This document shows positions 62,580-64,000 of a DNA stretch of 64,000 nt, piece by piece. How positions within the stretch are numbered: position 1 is the first letter of the stretch; the number at the start of each line of letters is the position of its first letter. The position numbers were made by a program, and so were the translations under genes. The notes below the pieces were generated by a model. That model made no database searches. It saw only the letters and a list, made by a program, of their open reading frames with translations, and was not told the origin of the DNA. The stretch is from Aquincola tertiaricarbonis (lineage in GTDB: Bacteria; Pseudomonadota; Gammaproteobacteria; Burkholderiales; Burkholderiaceae_C): contig NZ_CP097636.1 in NCBI RefSeq assembly GCF_023573145.1, positions 1,550,001 to 1,614,000 on the forward strand. Direction: 5' to 3'.

Positions 62580-63676
62580 ACCTGACGGTGTCATGCACCA
62601 GCGGCGCTGGCGCGATCGGGCAGCTGCGCGCCGACTGGCAGGCCTTGATGCAGGCCGACGACGAGGCGGGCCTTTTCCAGGCGGTGGAGATGTGCGAGGC
62701 CTGGCATGCCGATGCCGGCCTGGATGCGGCGCAGCTGCGGCTGCTGCTGGTGCAGCACGATGCGCAGCCCGTCGGCCTGCTGCCGCTGCTGGAGCAGGGC
62801 GGCGCCACCCGGCGCTGGGTGAGCGCTTCGCCCCGCGCCGGCCTGCTGGCCTGCGGCGACCGTGATGCGGTGTGCCGCGCGCTGGCCGGCTGGCTGCAGC
62901 GGCAGGCCGGCCGCTGGGACCAGCTGCTGCTGGACGACCTGCGCCCGGCTGCGGCGCGCCGGCTGCAGGCGGCGCTGATGCAGCACGGCCTGGCCACCGA
63001 ACCGAGCCGGCCCGGGGGTGAAGAGGCCTTCATCCGCACCGATGGCGGCTGGGCCGGCTACCTGGCGACGCAGGGCCCGCACTTCCGCCACCGGCTGAAG
63101 CCGCAGACCCGCAAGATCGAGCGCCTGGGCCCGGTGACCTGCCGCCGCCATGCCGGCCCGCAGGCCGCCAGCGCCTACGACGAATTCCTGCGGCTGGAGC
63201 CGCGCAGCTGGAAGGCCGCGCAAGACGACACCCGGCTGCCCGAGCGGGAACGCCAGGCCTTCCGCTGGCTGATCGAACACCCGGGCAGCGTGCAGCCCGA
63301 GCTGTTGTTCCTCGACGTGGCCGGCCAGCCGGTCGCGGCCATGCTGTCGCTGGCGCATGCCGGCTGCTACCACCTCTTCGTCACCTACTTCGACGATGCG
63401 CTGCGCGCCTGGTACCCCGGCCGCCGCATGTTCCTGGAAGCCATCCAGCACGGCTTTGCGCTGCCGGGCACGGTGGAGATCAGCTTCGTCGGCGCCTACC
63501 CCTTCGCCCGCGCCTGGGCCACCGGCGTGCGCAGCCATGTGCAGCTGCAGGCCTGGAGCAGCAGCTGGCGCGGCCGCCTGCGCCGCTGGGCCAGCACCCG
63601 CCAGGCGCCGCTGGAGCCCACGCGGCCGCCGCCGGTGCCGCTACCCGTGCTGCAGCAGGAGCAGCCCCATGCCTGA
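62576..63676 (+). CDS. CelD/BioF2-type GNAT acyltransferase
   Basis: The 366-residue protein fits the acetyltransf_6 (CelD/FemAB-like) group often found in EPS clusters. It shows FRHRLKPQTRKIERLG, LFLDVAGQPVAAMLSL, then HLFVTYFDDALRAWYPGRRM and a late WATGVRSHVQL segment. It probably transfers an acyl group to a sugar or amino-sugar. GTG 62576 overlaps the previous stop. Confidence 0.82.
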   Translation: MNLTVSCTSGAGAIGQLRADWQALMQADDEAGLFQAVEMCEAWHADAGLDAAQLRLLLVQHDAQPVGLLPLLEQGGATRRWVSASPRAGLLACGDRDAVCRALAGWLQRQAGRWDQLLLDDLRPAAARRLQAALMQHGLATEPSRPGGEEAFIRTDGGWAGYLATQGPHFRHRLKPQTRKIERLGPVTCRRHAGPQAASAYDEFLRLEPRSWKAAQDDTRLPERERQAFRWLIEHPGSVQPELLFLDVAGQPVAAMLSLAHAGCYHLFVTYFDDALRAWYPGRRMFLEAIQHGFALPGTVEISFVGAYPFARAWATGVRSHVQLQAWSSSWRGRLRRWASTRQAPLEPTRPPPVPLPVLQQEQPHA

Positions 63677-64000
63677 GACCGCCGCGATCGAGGTGCAAGG
63701 CCTGGGCAAGCGCTACCAGCGCCCACGGCCGCTGCGGGAGCTGCTGCGCGGCGCACCGGTGCCGGCGCCGGTGCAGGCGCTGCAGGACATCAGTTTGCGC
63801 GTGGGGCAGGGCGAGGTGCTGGGCCTGCTGGGCGCCAACGGCGCGGGCAAGACCACGCTGATCAACATCCTGTGCACGCTGCTGGCCCCCAGCGAAGGCA
63901 GCGCCCGCATCGGCGGCCATGACGTACAGCAGGCGCCGCAGCAGGCGCGGGCGCAGGTGGGCCTGGTCACCAGCAACGAGCGCAGCTTCTACTGGCGCCT
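63669..64000 (+). CDS. ABC transporter ATP-binding protein, cut by the window end
   Basis: The 110 visible residues start MPETAAIEVQGLGKRYQ. They hold Walker A GANGAGKTT and the segment GLVTSNERSFYWRL that leads to the Q-loop, as in ABC-2 exporters of polysaccharides or lipids. The start overlaps the acyltransferase end by eight bases. An ABC-2 permease would be expected next, outside the window. It may export a lipid-linked sugar or the polymer itself. Confidence 0.9.
   Translation, partial: MPETAAIEVQGLGKRYQRPRPLRELLRGAPVPAPVQALQDISLRVGQGEVLGLLGANGAGKTTLINILCTLLAPSEGSARIGGHDVQQAPQQARAQVGLVTSNERSFYWR

Noticed and set aside
1..64000. CRISPR arrays, tRNA or rRNA genes
   Set aside because: No regularly spaced repeats, cloverleaf-like segments or rRNA signatures were noticed on either strand; a tRNAscan or CRISPR search would settle it.

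Overview
The window is very GC-rich, densely packed and strictly bacterial. Several traits point to a betaproteobacterium of the order Burkholderiales, most likely the Rubrivivax/Leptothrix/Aquincola/Roseateles group: a Burkholderiales-type trimeric porin, a PEP-CTERM protein, many LysR regulators, several chemoreceptors, a DUF1800/DUF1501 pair and GC-rich CCCCCT-N3-AGGGGG repeats. This assignment is inferred from gene content; no rRNA or other phylogenetic marker is present.

Layout. 1-2.8 kb: the 3' part of a HipA-type kinase, a small helical protein and a Cache-type chemoreceptor. 3-14 kb: a first exopolysaccharide (EPS) region with a UDP-glucuronate decarboxylase, three glycosyltransferases behind a Wza-type export lipoprotein, a DUF1800/DUF1501 pair, a PEP-CTERM protein and a WcaJ-type priming transferase. 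14-27 kb: signalling and regulation (isochorismatase-like hydrolase, histidine kinase, NarL-type regulator, second chemoreceptor, YitT-type membrane protein, PheC-like periplasmic dehydratase, Lrp regulator, a large multidomain diguanylate cyclase, two LysR regulators, a nucleoside-sugar epimerase-like protein). 27-34.5 kb: a reverse-strand sugar-utilisation operon (uronate dehydrogenase, porin, GH3 and GH2 lipoproteins). 35-37.3 kb: an intact IS3-family element abutting an IS5-family transposase that has lost its start. 37.5-48.3 kb: a complete non-flagellar chemosensory operon. 48.4-64 kb: a second EPS region made of two divergent operons. One carries glycosyltransferases, a GH39-like hydrolase, Wzy-type polymerase/ligase, Wzz-type protein and three GDP-heptose enzymes; the other carries an SDR-aminotransferase fusion, a glycosyltransferase, a methyltransferase, a CelD-type acyltransferase and an ABC ATPase cut by the window end.

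How they fit together. Both EPS regions together predict a secreted polymer containing xylose- and heptose-type sugars. The chemosensory operon lies directly against the second EPS region and has no flagellar genes nearby, so it may control EPS or another non-swimming output; that is inference. Its soluble receptor has two signalling tips and its CheW has three domains, a combination reminiscent of double-layered cytoplasmic arrays. The most unusual single gene is the 939-residue protein at 21353-24172. It joins a helical-repeat region, an intact GGDEF domain, a sirtuin-like domain lacking its catalytic histidine and a C-terminal region resembling the opioid-growth-factor-receptor (OGFr) conserved domain. 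The SDR-aminotransferase fusion at 58403-60433 is the second novelty candidate.
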